64,000 nt of DNA, from NCBI GenBank assembly GCA_018056685.1, contig JAGPFC010000002.1:1-64000 (forward strand), in the 5' to 3' direction. The DNA is from Smithella sp. Lineage in GTDB: Bacteria; Desulfobacterota; Syntrophia; Syntrophales; Smithellaceae. The position numbers and the translations under genes are program-made. The notes under the pieces are model-generated. The model was not told the DNA's origin. It did no database searches and saw only the letters and a program-made list of their open reading frames with translations. Shown in pieces: positions 25,450-33,764 of the stretch. Position 1 is the first letter of the stretch; each line of letters opens with the position of its first letter.

Positions 25450-26478
25450 TTATATTTCCTGTTTGTTGGTATCGACTTCTCCCGCGGGAATACCCTTGAT
25501 GTGTTTCGCGAAGGATAGGCCAATCAGGTAGCGCAACACCAAAATGGAGGTTGTATAGGTAAGTCCAAAAGCCATGATATCCATGTTTGTCCCGTAATCC
25601 TTGAACAGAATGAGCATCGCCGCCTGTGCCGTACCGAAGCCGCCCGGGGCAATGGGCAGGCTGATAACGAGAAGGATGATCGGGACATACGCAAGAAGAG
25701 CAATCAGCGGGATCTGCATGTTGAAGGCCCTGACGGCGACATAAAAAAAGGCGATAAAAAAAGCGTAGTAAACCATGCGCCAGAACAGGAGCATGCCATA
25801 GGTTCGCCAGGAGGCTTCGTGAAATACTTTAAGGAGGTTGAGGTTCCTGATTTTAAGCGCCAGACCGCGGGACGGCAGCTTTTTCAGGACGACAATGAGC
25901 AGGATATCCAGGATGGCAAAACCGATTAAGAAGATCAGCAAATTACGGAGCAGCGCCGATGTCGGAGAGAGGATGATCAGACCGATGATGGCCATGTAAA
26001 CCAGAGCTTTCTGGGTAATGCCGTTGAAAAAGGCCATCAACCCCGTTGACCGCATCACCGGGATGCCGAAATGTTTTTTGAGATAGTAGATCAATACCCC
26101 CAGGCCGACACTGTAGTCGATTGTCATGATGAGATAGGTAACGCCGCGCAGCGTGAAGGCATTTTTCCAGGAGAGAGGGTAATGAAAATGTTTAAGGGTC
26201 GCGGCCAGATTCTGTGTGTCCAGAAGGAAGGTAGCCAGAATGAGAACAAGCACAGCGGGAACATAGATAGTCATGTCCGCGTTCATCAGGGCATTGAAAC
26301 ACTGACGAATGTCAATATACCAGAATAAATAAAAGAGGATCGCGCAGGATACCGCAATCGGCAGCAGCCTTTTCCAGATTTTGGAATTCATGAGGAAAGA
26401 GCGCGCCCTTTCCTCACGCGGAAGGTTCATCTCCTCCACGAAAGCCTGAGCGTTTGATATTTTGCCTGTGTTTTCCAT
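25450..26478 (-). CDS. LPG-synthase-TM (UPF0104) family membrane protein, flippase-like
   Basis: 342 residues with about eight membrane helices, beginning KRLLPIAVSCAILFYLFWYIDI and ending near YTTSILVLRYLIGLSF. The family signature region is LPIAPGGFGTAQAAML near 275, matching the lysylphosphatidylglycerol synthase/flippase domain (P-x-x-P-G-G-x-G). These proteins translocate or sit beside lipid-linked substrates, and stand-alone members are often in lipid or hopanoid loci. There is no strong ribosome-binding site. It is the first gene downstream of a terminator hairpin at 26523. Confidence 0.82.
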   Translation of the reverse strand: MENTGKISNAQAFVEEMNLPREERARSFLMNSKIWKRLLPIAVSCAILFYLFWYIDIRQCFNALMNADMTIYVPAVLVLILATFLLDTQNLAATLKHFHYPLSWKNAFTLRGVTYLIMTIDYSVGLGVLIYYLKKHFGIPVMRSTGLMAFFNGITQKALVYMAIIGLIILSPTSALLRNLLIFLIGFAILDILLIVVLKKLPSRGLALKIRNLNLLKVFHEASWRTYGMLLFWRMVYYAFFIAFFYVAVRAFNMQIPLIALLAYVPIILLVISLPIAPGGFGTAQAAMLILFKDYGTNMDIMAFGLTYTTSILVLRYLIGLSFAKHIKGIPAGEVDTNKQEI

Positions 26479-26522
26479 TCAATCCCATCAATGAACTCAT
26501 GCTCGGGAACATGTATAATAGC

Positions 26523-26557
26523 AACAGGGGGAACAGTCCCTCCGTTCCCCCTGTTTT
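26523..26557 (-). terminator. terminator hairpin after the Ntn-hydrolase gene
   Basis: Perfect 12-bp stem (AACAGGGGGAAC at 26523-26534 with GTTCCCCCTGTT at 26544-26555), 9-nt loop. It lies between the stop of the Ntn-hydrolase gene and the next gene on the same strand. The T-run is short on the minus strand, so termination may be partial. Confidence 0.7.
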
Positions 26558-26574
26558 GCCATCAGAATATCATA

Positions 26575-27945
26575 TTAATACTCATACTCCCAGGAAAAGG
26601 TATCAGCGGTGTAGTTTTCATAAGCATAATAGGCACTATAATCAGCAAAATTCTTCAGGTTGGTTGCGTTGATTAGTGTCGGGTTGTCCTGGAGACAAGA
26701 CAGGAAATACTCGGTATGATCTATGATGGTATCCTCTATCGGAAAGGTCCACTGTTGAACCTTGGCCAACTCGACCTTATTAATGTAGTTGTCGTACATA
26801 CCCCAGATGGCATCTCCTGAATTGGACGAATAGATAAGGTTGTTGTAGGTCTCCCTCGCGCTTATGGCCTGATTGATGAGGCAAGAATCGTCATTATCAT
26901 ACCATCTTCCGTTGGTGTATGTATCCATTCGTGCCAGTTCCGATGTCCACTTGGCAGCGGGAAAGAACGGAACGAAAACACCAACCGAAGGTTCCCCAAG
27001 GTTGGCCCACATCGTAACCAGGCGCGGGTCACCGCCGGATGCTGCACCCCTTACGACAATGGCACTGCGGGTAGCGTTGCGGCTGATGCAGTAAGTTGTG
27101 CTGTAATTCGTCTCGCTTGAAAGATCTGGCTGGACCTGCTTCCCGATAACGTCCTTGCTCACTTCGCGCATGACAGTCTGGTAGCTGAGCCGTTTTTCGT
27201 TCACTAACTCGGTCAGAATGGCTTCAGCTCTGTACTTGCGATCCTGTCCCACATTCCAGGGAATGTAGTAATTATAGTTGGTCATAATGTGGAATCCGAT
27301 AAAGTTGCTCTGGGCCGCTTTGAGCGTCCAGCCCCATTGATTGGTGACTTTGCCGGTATTGGCATCGTTCTTTCTGAATTGAATCAGGTTGAGTCCTGTG
27401 TTCAAATGACCGCTAAAGCATTCATAAAGGGCTGCCCCGCCTTTGGCGTCGATCACCACGAAGTTGGCGCTGATAATGGTGCCGAAGTGTGAATAAGGCC
27501 ATTTTTTCAGAAGCGATTCAAACTCCGCCAGGGTTGTGCATGTCGCCAGAGCTTCCTCCATGAGGACCGTGTTGACGTTCAGCGGCTCCACCGTGATATT
27601 GTAGTCTTGGTAGACGGTCGTGCCGGCGATGGCAAATCCCGATTCATTGACGCCGCCGGAAGGAGTGACTGCCGAGCCGTTGTTCAGCAGCTTCATCCCG
27701 TCCTCAAAGCGGTAAACCATCAAATATCCGCCGGGACCGGCCTTTTTGGCGGGAAAGTAGGCAACCTGCTGGTTTGCGCTTGACGAATTGTCGAAGTTTT
27801 TCCAGATGAGCGGTTTACCATCAGTGGTCACCCTTCCGGAGACAACAGCCACGTCACAGGCCCATGTCTGCGTTGCGAGCATAATGGCCACAAGGCATAT
27901 GAAAAGGCAGAAAATTTTTAAATAAACATTTTGTAAATACTTCAT
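26575..27945 (-). CDS. secreted Ntn-hydrolase (C45/C69/choloylglycine-type amidase)
   Basis: 456 residues with AGGAGG before the ATG. A signal peptide ends WA at 28-29, so processing exposes Cys30 as the new N-terminus: CDVAVVSGRVTTDGKPLIWKNFD. This fits Ntn-hydrolases of the choloylglycine hydrolase/dipeptidase type (C-x(n)-T-x-DG-x-L-x-x-KN-x-D), whose nucleophile is an N-terminal Cys. PSGGVNESGFAIAGT continues the pattern. The protein would act outside the cytoplasmic membrane on an amide bond, for example removing or transferring an acyl chain. That would suit an acyl-product cluster, but the substrate is not known. Confidence 0.7.
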   Translation of the reverse strand: MKYLQNVYLKIFCLFICLVAIMLATQTWACDVAVVSGRVTTDGKPLIWKNFDNSSSANQQVAYFPAKKAGPGGYLMVYRFEDGMKLLNNGSAVTPSGGVNESGFAIAGTTVYQDYNITVEPLNVNTVLMEEALATCTTLAEFESLLKKWPYSHFGTIISANFVVIDAKGGAALYECFSGHLNTGLNLIQFRKNDANTGKVTNQWGWTLKAAQSNFIGFHIMTNYNYYIPWNVGQDRKYRAEAILTELVNEKRLSYQTVMREVSKDVIGKQVQPDLSSETNYSTTYCISRNATRSAIVVRGAASGGDPRLVTMWANLGEPSVGVFVPFFPAAKWTSELARMDTYTNGRWYDNDDSCLINQAISARETYNNLIYSSNSGDAIWGMYDNYINKVELAKVQQWTFPIEDTIIDHTEYFLSCLQDNPTLINATNLKNFADYSAYYAYENYTADTFSWEYEY

Positions 27946-28025
27946 TCTATCCTCCTATTTGATCGTTGTTTTCAACGATAATTCGCATATTAAAATCGTA
28001 ACGCATGGTGTCGGCTGAAAAATTT

Positions 28026-28979
28026 TCAACCGGGATCCGCTGTCTTCACGGAAAGCCTTTTCCCCGACAGGTCCGGAATCCGTCCGTCAAACGTGGACGG
28101 TACAAGCGGTTTATTGCTGCTGAACAGACCGACGCCCCGGCTGGAAAAGTATTCCATGCCGAAGCATTTAATCATCAGGATGAAGACAACCCATCGAACG
28201 ATTTTCATCGGGATCATCAGCATAAAAGCAAAGGCATCGCCCCTGACCATATGCTCGAAATCCGGCGGCATGCTTGCCCGGACACCGGATGAAAACTGAT
28301 ACTTCGGGTCTTTGGGATCGAAACTGTTTGAACCGGGAAACATGTTTTTCATACAGAAAGGATAGCGTTTGTCCACGAGTTCGATTCCGTATTTCCGGCA
28401 ATACTCCTCTTTGAGCGCGATCAATCGGGGCGACGGAGCGAAAGAGGAATCAAACAGTGTCCGCAACCATGATTTATTGAAATACCGGTTAACCACCGCG
28501 GGATTGGCCGAAATGGAGGTGAAGATGAAATATTTTTTATTTTTCATCGCGGCTGTTTTCGTAAGGTGCCATTCAACCGTCATGATGACCAGCTGGCGGG
28601 CAAGGTCCCTACCCCGGAATTTTTTAAGCACCATCGTTTCTTCATTATTATATACACAGTAGGGACCGCTGTTGAGGATGGAGACGGCATCAAAAGCAAT
28701 GATCTGACCGTCCTTTTCCGCATAACTCAGAACATCACATTTACGCAGGTAGGTGGAAAAATCCTCCTGCGCTTTCCAGCATTCGTTTTCAACGGCTTCG
28801 CAACCTTTAATGATATTTCCGAGGCTGCTCCATTTAACTGTATTTAAATCAATCAGGTAATAATTAAATCCCTTATAACTCTGAATAAAGAAAATCCGGC
28901 TGTCTACCGGCAAGGGGCTGGTTGTGTCGTTCTGATGCGCTTTTTGTTCATCTTCCAACGAAACAAACATACTCTTCAT
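28026..28979 (-). CDS. GNAT-like N-acyltransferase-domain protein
   Basis: 317 residues from the ATG at 28979, with GGAGG ten bases upstream; an ATG at 29054 is less likely. The central region CDVLSYAEKDGQIIAFDAVSILNSGPYCVYNNEETMVLKKFRGRDLARQLVI looks like a GNAT acetyl-CoA-binding core (R/K-x-x-G/D-x-A). The C-terminus has a hydrophobic stretch FAFMLMIPMKIVRWVVFILMI, perhaps membrane-associated. The match is by pattern only. It is alone between the Ntn-hydrolase gene and a large gene-poor region. Confidence 0.55.
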   Translation of the reverse strand: MKSMFVSLEDEQKAHQNDTTSPLPVDSRIFFIQSYKGFNYYLIDLNTVKWSSLGNIIKGCEAVENECWKAQEDFSTYLRKCDVLSYAEKDGQIIAFDAVSILNSGPYCVYNNEETMVLKKFRGRDLARQLVIMTVEWHLTKTAAMKNKKYFIFTSISANPAVVNRYFNKSWLRTLFDSSFAPSPRLIALKEEYCRKYGIELVDKRYPFCMKNMFPGSNSFDPKDPKYQFSSGVRASMPPDFEHMVRGDAFAFMLMIPMKIVRWVVFILMIKCFGMEYFSSRGVGLFSSNKPLVPSTFDGRIPDLSGKRLSVKTADPG

Positions 28980-29796
28980 AATGTAAATTCCTCCAAATAA
29001 TGCAATGATACTAAAGAGTTTGAACGCCAACATATGAGAATAATCGGCGGACAAATTACACCGTCACATCCGATCCGTTATCCGGACGAATCTTCATGGA
29101 CGAACCTGTTGCAGATTTTTACTGCTCTTGGGTTGAATGCCAGGTCTCTTCAGATAGGAGGCAACGTACCGTTTGATGATGAGAGCGAAACAACGTACCG
29201 CTGGGTATTATTGCATATCAACTTACTCATATATTCAATAAAGAAAATGCAAGCGATCTCTTTATGAATAACCTTAATAATTGTAAAGGTTGTGGTTTTC
29301 TACACCTTACTTGATGGTATATCTATTGTACCTTGGTACAATATTGCTAAAAAATTACAGTTTAAAAGAATTTTGTTCTGAACCAACTGTATAAAATAAA
29401 GCATAAAATTTCGTTATCGTAAATATTATAAAAAATTAGTTGTCATTTTGGTGATATCAGAAATCCGGTAAATTTTAAAAAAAACAAAATACACGTCATC
29501 CGCCAGCATGACAAAAAATCATAGATTGCCCCTGTTGTGCTAATGTGTTTCCATTTGCTTAAAGCATACTTTTAAGGATTAGGGCTTGCACGTAGCAGAC
29601 GTGGGCTTGTGTGTCAAGCAGATTTTTAAATAATAGAAAAGAATATGTAAACAATAACCGATTCGGGTGTGATTCTTCTTTACGCACTTGAGTTGAAAGT
29701 GGTTAATGACTGAAAAATATTGTACTTTAACAAATCTGTCTCAATATTTTTTCAGCTTTAGATAAAACAAATCAAATAAGCGAAAACTGTTCAGGC
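28980..29796. other. AT-rich gene-poor region
   Basis: About 800 bp with no convincing gene on either strand; base composition is clearly more A+T-rich than the surroundings. The only clear structure is a 20-bp palindrome at 29324-29343. It holds the promoter of the GNAT-like gene and possibly untranslated or decayed sequence. Confidence 0.6.
29324..29343. promoter_or_regulatory. 20-bp perfect palindrome, operator-like
   Basis: TATTGTACC-TT-GGTACAATA is a perfect 9-2-9 inverted repeat, the size of a dimeric repressor site. It lies 345 bp upstream of the GNAT-like gene start, far for that promoter, so the target is unclear. Confidence 0.45.
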
Positions 29797-29801
29797 TTAT
29801 T
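29775..29801 (-). terminator. weak terminator of the NodB gene
   Basis: AATAAGC (29775-29781) pairs with GCTTATT (29795-29801), overlapping the stop codon of the deacetylase gene. On the minus strand it is followed by TGATTTGTTTT. Stem is only 7 bp. Confidence 0.35.
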
Positions 29802-30591
29802 CCATGACTTGTCTGCCGATTAAATCGGCAAGCGAAACGACTTTTAAGCCTTTATCATGAAGCCCCTGCAAAATGATTTCGATTTCAGATAATAAAACAG
29901 CCTGATCGTTACCGCTGCGCGGCGATACATCATGCAGCAAAATGATATCGTCGGCCTTGACTTTTTTTAATATTCTGGAACTTAAATTTCTGATGCGACG
30001 ATTGCCGAAATCAACGGCACGGCAACTGAAAGTCACGCATAACATCCCCAGTTTATTCAGAACCGAAGGCAGCTTCGGACTGATGATGCCCACCGGTGGC
30101 CGGAAGGCTAAAGTCTTCACGCCCAGTTTCCGTAGAACTTCCTGAGTCCGGAATATTTCCTGATAAAGATAATGATAACTGCCCAGCATTAAAAATGGAT
30201 TATGATGGTAAGAATGGTTGCCGATGGCGTGACTACGGGCGATTATTTCTTTGATAATTTCAGGATACTCCGCGGCATTGACACCCGAAACAAAAAAAGT
30301 TGCCTTGACTGAATATTTATCGAGCAAATTCAGTATTTGTCTTGTTGTCGGTTCGGCAGGACCATCGTCAAAAGTCAGGGCAACACAATTGTTGCCAGTG
30401 TTTCCGCGGCTGACGACAGACAGGTAGAAACTGCTTTGAGGAAAAAAGGCAGCGGCGACACAAAGAATAATATAGAAGAAAGCAATGACCGCCGCAATCA
30501 GTGGATTAAAAAAGAAAGAAAGGGCGGCAACGCCTATAAAAATTATCCCGGTCATTTGAGCCGGGCTGAAAGATGATACTTTGTTATTCAT
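29797..30591 (-). CDS. membrane-anchored NodB polysaccharide deacetylase
   Basis: 264 residues. Two N-terminal hydrophobic stretches (about 15-50, MTGIIFIGVAALSFFFNPLIAAVIAFFYIILC) anchor it. The NodB domain has motif 1 LTFDDGPAEP with the catalytic and metal Asp pair, motif 2 GNHSYHHNP (H-x3-H metal ligands) and motif 3 LAFRPPVG (RPP). Motif 4/5 region includes DIILLHDVSP. All metal residues are present, so it should remove N- or O-acetyl groups from a glycan or glycolipid. Located among lipid genes, it may tailor a sugar headgroup, which is inference. Confidence 0.88.
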   Translation of the reverse strand: MNNKVSSFSPAQMTGIIFIGVAALSFFFNPLIAAVIAFFYIILCVAAAFFPQSSFYLSVVSRGNTGNNCVALTFDDGPAEPTTRQILNLLDKYSVKATFFVSGVNAAEYPEIIKEIIARSHAIGNHSYHHNPFLMLGSYHYLYQEIFRTQEVLRKLGVKTLAFRPPVGIISPKLPSVLNKLGMLCVTFSCRAVDFGNRRIRNLSSRILKKVKADDIILLHDVSPRSGNDQAVLLSEIEIILQGLHDKGLKVVSLADLIGRQVME

Positions 30592-30615
30592 TGATGCCTA
30601 AATTGAAATATCTGA

Positions 30616-30634
30616 AGCAAGCAGCATGCTTGCT
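30616..30634. repeat. short hairpin upstream of the NodB gene
   Basis: AGCAAGCA-gca-TGCTTGCT, perfect 8-bp stem with a 3-nt loop in the gap between the NodB gene and the dispersed repeat. May be a terminator remnant or part of the adjacent repeat. Confidence 0.4.
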
Positions 30635-30660
30635 CCAGCCCAAAGAAAACCTCTATCTGA

Positions 30661-30785
30661 GGGGCTGTTCAAAAATGCTTAGATGCTAGGCGCGCAATAA
30701 ATCGAACCGCGAGGCGTATATAGACATACGTCGAGCGGTGCGGTTTGCAGCGCAACGAAGCAGATGAGCGTTTTTCAACAGCCCC
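30661..30785. repeat. 125-bp intergenic inverted-repeat element
   Basis: Begins GGGGCTGTTCAAAAATGCT and ends with the near-complement AGCGTTTTTCAACAGCCCC, with further partly paired interior (GCGCAATAAATCGAACCGC against GCGGTTTGCAGCGCAAC). As RNA it would form one long imperfect stem. I recall GGGGCTGTTGAAAAACGCT-type elements as common intergenic repeats in Desulfobacterota genomes. It separates the NodB gene from the B12 radical SAM gene and carries no reading frame. Confidence 0.75.
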
Positions 30786-30792
30786 ACTGCCT

Positions 30793-32157
30793 TTACTGAA
30801 TCAGGTACTCCCACAGAGGCCCCGTAAATCCGCGACGATACAGTCTGGGCAGAATGCGTATCGCCTTGGCTTCACCTGCACCGATAATCCAGTTCAAACG
30901 GCCACTGGCATGCGTCTCCACCATCTTCATAATTTCTTCAACGGTAATCCCCGATGAGCGGTAAAATACGGGATGCAGGATATTGGCTTTGGCATCGATC
31001 TGGCCTTCCCGTAAAGCGATGTCATACAAGGCGGTATGCGGATAGATACGGATACCGCAGAAAAAGAAGAAAACGGCTTTTTCGAGTTGATCGATTCCTG
31101 TCAGAGTTGCATGCAGAGTTTCTTTGTTTTCACCGGGACCGCCGAGCAAAAAATAATGAGCGGTATGCAATCCGGCCTCACGCGCTTCCCGGTGAGCGAC
31201 AAAAACATCCCGGGCAGAAAAAGGTTTACGCAAATTAGCGATAACAACATTCGATAAGGATTCGGTACCGAATTCCACATGCGTCAATCCGGCCTCGGCC
31301 AGACGCTTGAAGTAACCCGCCGGAGGAACGGTAGGAACAAAAAAACCTCCCCAAGGAACAGAAACGCCCTCTTCGATAAAAGCTTCCGCCACCTGAACGC
31401 TGTGCTCATAACTGGCGTTGAAAGCCGAATCCGTTATAAAAACATACTTGGCGCCGGCGTCCTGCAGTTCGCGGGCGCTGCGGGCGATTTCACGCGGCTC
31501 ATAAAAGCGCATTCTGCCACCCTCAATGTGCGGATATGTGCAGTAACTGCAATGAAAGGGGCAACCCCGTTTGGTTTGCAGATTAAGCATTCCCCCATAG
31601 GCAAGATAAAAGCGATTGTGCGGGCCCGTCGGATCAAACCATCTGCGGATGGTTCCCTCAAAAGGTTCGTAAACGATTTCGGTTTTACCTCTCGTCAGGA
31701 TACCGGGGAGGGTCTCAACATCTTCATTTTTCTCCAGCGCTTCCAGAAGCAGCGACAGTCTCTCACCTTCACCGACAATTCCATAGTCGGCATCCAATGC
31801 CTGCATGAACTCGACAGGAAAAATCGTAAAACCGCTGCCGCCCAGAATGATTCTGGCCCTGGAATTTTCTTTGATTTGACTCACCAGTTTCTGATATTCC
31901 GGAAGAAAGCTGCGGCAGTTCAACACATCGGTATTATCGATATTTCTGATGGATACCCCGGCAAAGTCTGGAGAAAATTCTCTGATCGTGGCGGTCAGAT
32001 TTTCCGGATAGGAATAGTCATTCAGGTCAACAATTTTTGTCTGATAACGTGAATCCAGACAGCCGGCCACGTAATCCAGACCCAGCGGATAAACCGGATA
32101 AGGAATTCTGAGGGTATTGGCGGAAATCAGCAGTACTTTCGTCATAGGAACCGACAT
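30793..32157 (-). CDS. B12-binding radical SAM protein
   Basis: 454 residues. The N-terminal Rossmann-like half (VLLISANTLRIPYPVYPLGLDYVAG, IILGGSGFTIFPVEFM, DYGIVGEGE) is the B12-binding-type domain of class B radical SAM enzymes. The cluster motif CPFHCSYC gives C199, C203 and C206 after TKRG. FGTESLSN and LLGGPGENKET follow as in this group. Such enzymes methylate or rearrange unactivated carbons; several act on lipids. It is last in a four-gene group with an ACP and FabA, so acyl-chain modification is a natural hypothesis. No clear ribosome-binding site. Confidence 0.85.
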   Translation of the reverse strand: MSVPMTKVLLISANTLRIPYPVYPLGLDYVAGCLDSRYQTKIVDLNDYSYPENLTATIREFSPDFAGVSIRNIDNTDVLNCRSFLPEYQKLVSQIKENSRARIILGGSGFTIFPVEFMQALDADYGIVGEGERLSLLLEALEKNEDVETLPGILTRGKTEIVYEPFEGTIRRWFDPTGPHNRFYLAYGGMLNLQTKRGCPFHCSYCTYPHIEGGRMRFYEPREIARSARELQDAGAKYVFITDSAFNASYEHSVQVAEAFIEEGVSVPWGGFFVPTVPPAGYFKRLAEAGLTHVEFGTESLSNVVIANLRKPFSARDVFVAHREAREAGLHTAHYFLLGGPGENKETLHATLTGIDQLEKAVFFFFCGIRIYPHTALYDIALREGQIDAKANILHPVFYRSSGITVEEIMKMVETHASGRLNWIIGAGEAKAIRILPRLYRRGFTGPLWEYLIQ

Positions 32158-32196
32158 GCATCAATCATGAAATGACAATGTTTAGTGAAAATTAAA

Positions 32197-32469
32197 TCAA
32201 CCGTTCTTTTTTTGATGCTGTGCAATGTGCGTGGCCAAAGCGCGCACGGATGCAAAAACCTTGACACCCAGCTCTTTGTTGTCGATTTTAACGCCGTAAT
32301 CCTTTTCAATCATCATGACCAGTTCCAGCACATCGATGGAATCAATTCCCAGATCACCGCCGACAAGCCGCTCATCATCCTTGATGTCTTCGGGTGTGAC
32401 ATCAATCAATCCCAGTGTATCAATAATTTTTACCTTGAGTTCACTTGTCAATTTTTCAATTTCACTCAT
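32197..32469 (-). CDS. acyl carrier protein 2
   Basis: 90 residues, with Ser44 in GDLGIDSIDVLELV as the phosphopantetheine site. GAGGAG precedes the ATG. It is distinct from the ACP at 15060 and lies between the membrane protein and the B12 radical SAM gene. It may carry the substrate for FabA or the radical SAM enzyme. Confidence 0.93.
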   Translation of the reverse strand: MSEIEKLTSELKVKIIDTLGLIDVTPEDIKDDERLVGGDLGIDSIDVLELVMMIEKDYGVKIDNKELGVKVFASVRALATHIAQHQKKNG

Positions 32470-32493
32470 TACTTACTCCTCATAGTCAATCTT

Positions 32494-32877
32494 TCAGTTC
32501 GGAGCGGAAGCGATTTTTTTCGCTTCATCACCGAGAATTTTTTCCAGAACCACCCTCACCAGCCACTGTCCCAGTGCTTTCGCATATTCGGGTCCGGTCA
32601 GATACAAACCCAGCATCGTAAAGAGCCAGGAAATGCCGTAAGCCAGAGGGATTCCGATAACACCAATGACCGGTTTTTTCAACCAGGCGGCCACGAACCC
32701 GACGATAAAAAAAGACGGGATGACCATCACGTAACTGAAAACCAGGAAAAAAATCCCCAAAATGACCGGTACGGTATGCTTTTCCTTTAAAACGCTTAAA
32801 TCAACGCATGCATTGATGGCGTTTCGACAAAATTCTTTTCGGGCAAAATAACCAGCCGTTCTCTTTATGATGCTCAA
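32494..32877 (-). CDS. small membrane protein of the FabA-ACP operon
   Basis: 127 residues from a TTG start at 32877 with CAGGAA five bases upstream. Two to three membrane helices (VPVILGIFFLVFSYVMVIPSFFIVGFVAAWL and PVIGVIGIPLAYGISWLFTMLGLYL). I do not recognise a family. Placement between fabA and the ACP gene, with 16-24 nt gaps, ties it to the same pathway. Confidence 0.7.
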   Translation of the reverse strand: MSIIKRTAGYFARKEFCRNAINACVDLSVLKEKHTVPVILGIFFLVFSYVMVIPSFFIVGFVAAWLKKPVIGVIGIPLAYGISWLFTMLGLYLTGPEYAKALGQWLVRVVLEKILGDEAKKIASAPN

Positions 32878-32893
32878 GATATTTCCTGATCAA

Positions 32894-33484
32894 TTACCGT
32901 TCCATTATGCCGCCGATTGAATGTTTTGAACGCAGCGGATAATCCTTATAGGCAATATCCTTAAAAACTCCCACGCGAGCCTGTCCGACCGTGTAAATCA
33001 ATTCGTTATCCACATAAAGGCGGCCGTCGCCAATGACGATACTTGCACCGGATTCCTTCAACATCGAGTAACGCCGCACGTCAACTTCATAGCGAACATA
33101 CTTGTTAAAAGGGCGAATCTGGCCGTTGAAAGCAACATCACCGCATCCCAGCGCCCGGCCTGTCCCCAGCGAACCTTTCCAGACACAGAAGAAACCCAGC
33201 AACTGCCAGATTCCGTCCACGCCAAGACATCCGGGTTGTACCGGATCATCTTTAAAGTGGCATTGAAAATACCAGGCGTCCGGTTGAATATCCAGTTCGG
33301 CGACGATTTTTCCCTGCCGGCCGTTGCTTTCAATGGATAAGATGCGATCCACCATGAGAAAAGGCGGCGCTGGAAATTTCGCGTCAAAATCCTGGGGCGG
33401 ATCGTCCACCAGTTTGCCATGGGCGAAAGCAAGCACTTCTTCGAAATCAAAGTGATCTCTTGTTAAAAATTCCTGATATTTCAT
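32894..33484 (-). CDS. fabA: 3-hydroxydecanoyl-ACP dehydratase/isomerase-like
   Basis: 196 residues from the ATG at 33484, with AAAGGA upstream. The FabA signature WYFQCHFKDDPVQPGCLGVDGIWQLLGF is clear; catalytic His76 and Asp90 are 14 residues apart as in E. coli FabA (H70/D84). It starts some 20-25 residues later into the fold than E. coli FabA, giving an N-terminal extension. FabA makes 3-hydroxyacyl-ACP into trans-2 and, in some members, cis-3 enoyl-ACP. Isomerase activity cannot be read from sequence. First gene of the four-gene module. Confidence 0.9.
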   Translation of the reverse strand: MKYQEFLTRDHFDFEEVLAFAHGKLVDDPPQDFDAKFPAPPFLMVDRILSIESNGRQGKIVAELDIQPDAWYFQCHFKDDPVQPGCLGVDGIWQLLGFFCVWKGSLGTGRALGCGDVAFNGQIRPFNKYVRYEVDVRRYSMLKESGASIVIGDGRLYVDNELIYTVGQARVGVFKDIAYKDYPLRSKHSIGGIMER

Positions 33485-33764
33485 AATTATTTTTTCCTTT
33501 AATGAAATCGGGACAAGGTCAAAAACTCTGTCTGCTGTCGGAAAACAATAAAATATATCCGCAAATTTTGAAGTCCGGATTCCAATACTGATTGGCGTCA
33601 ATTATCGGAAAAGCCCTGTTTTGTCAAAAAGAAAAAGTGTCGGCAGGCACAAAAAAACACAGGTCTTCTTGATATATTCCGGATTCTTAGGTGGCTCATT
33701 TCTGTTTGCGCTGAAAAGGGAATTAGGCTATACAAACACGCAATAAGTTGAAAGGAGAACATCC

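Noticed and set aside
29034..29267. 77-codon open frame in the gene-poor region
   Set aside because: No ribosome-binding site, no domain pattern, and it begins inside the alternative 5' extension of the GNAT-like gene.
30661..30785. Possible insertion sequence
   Set aside because: Inverted ends are present but the element is only 125 bp and has no transposase frame.
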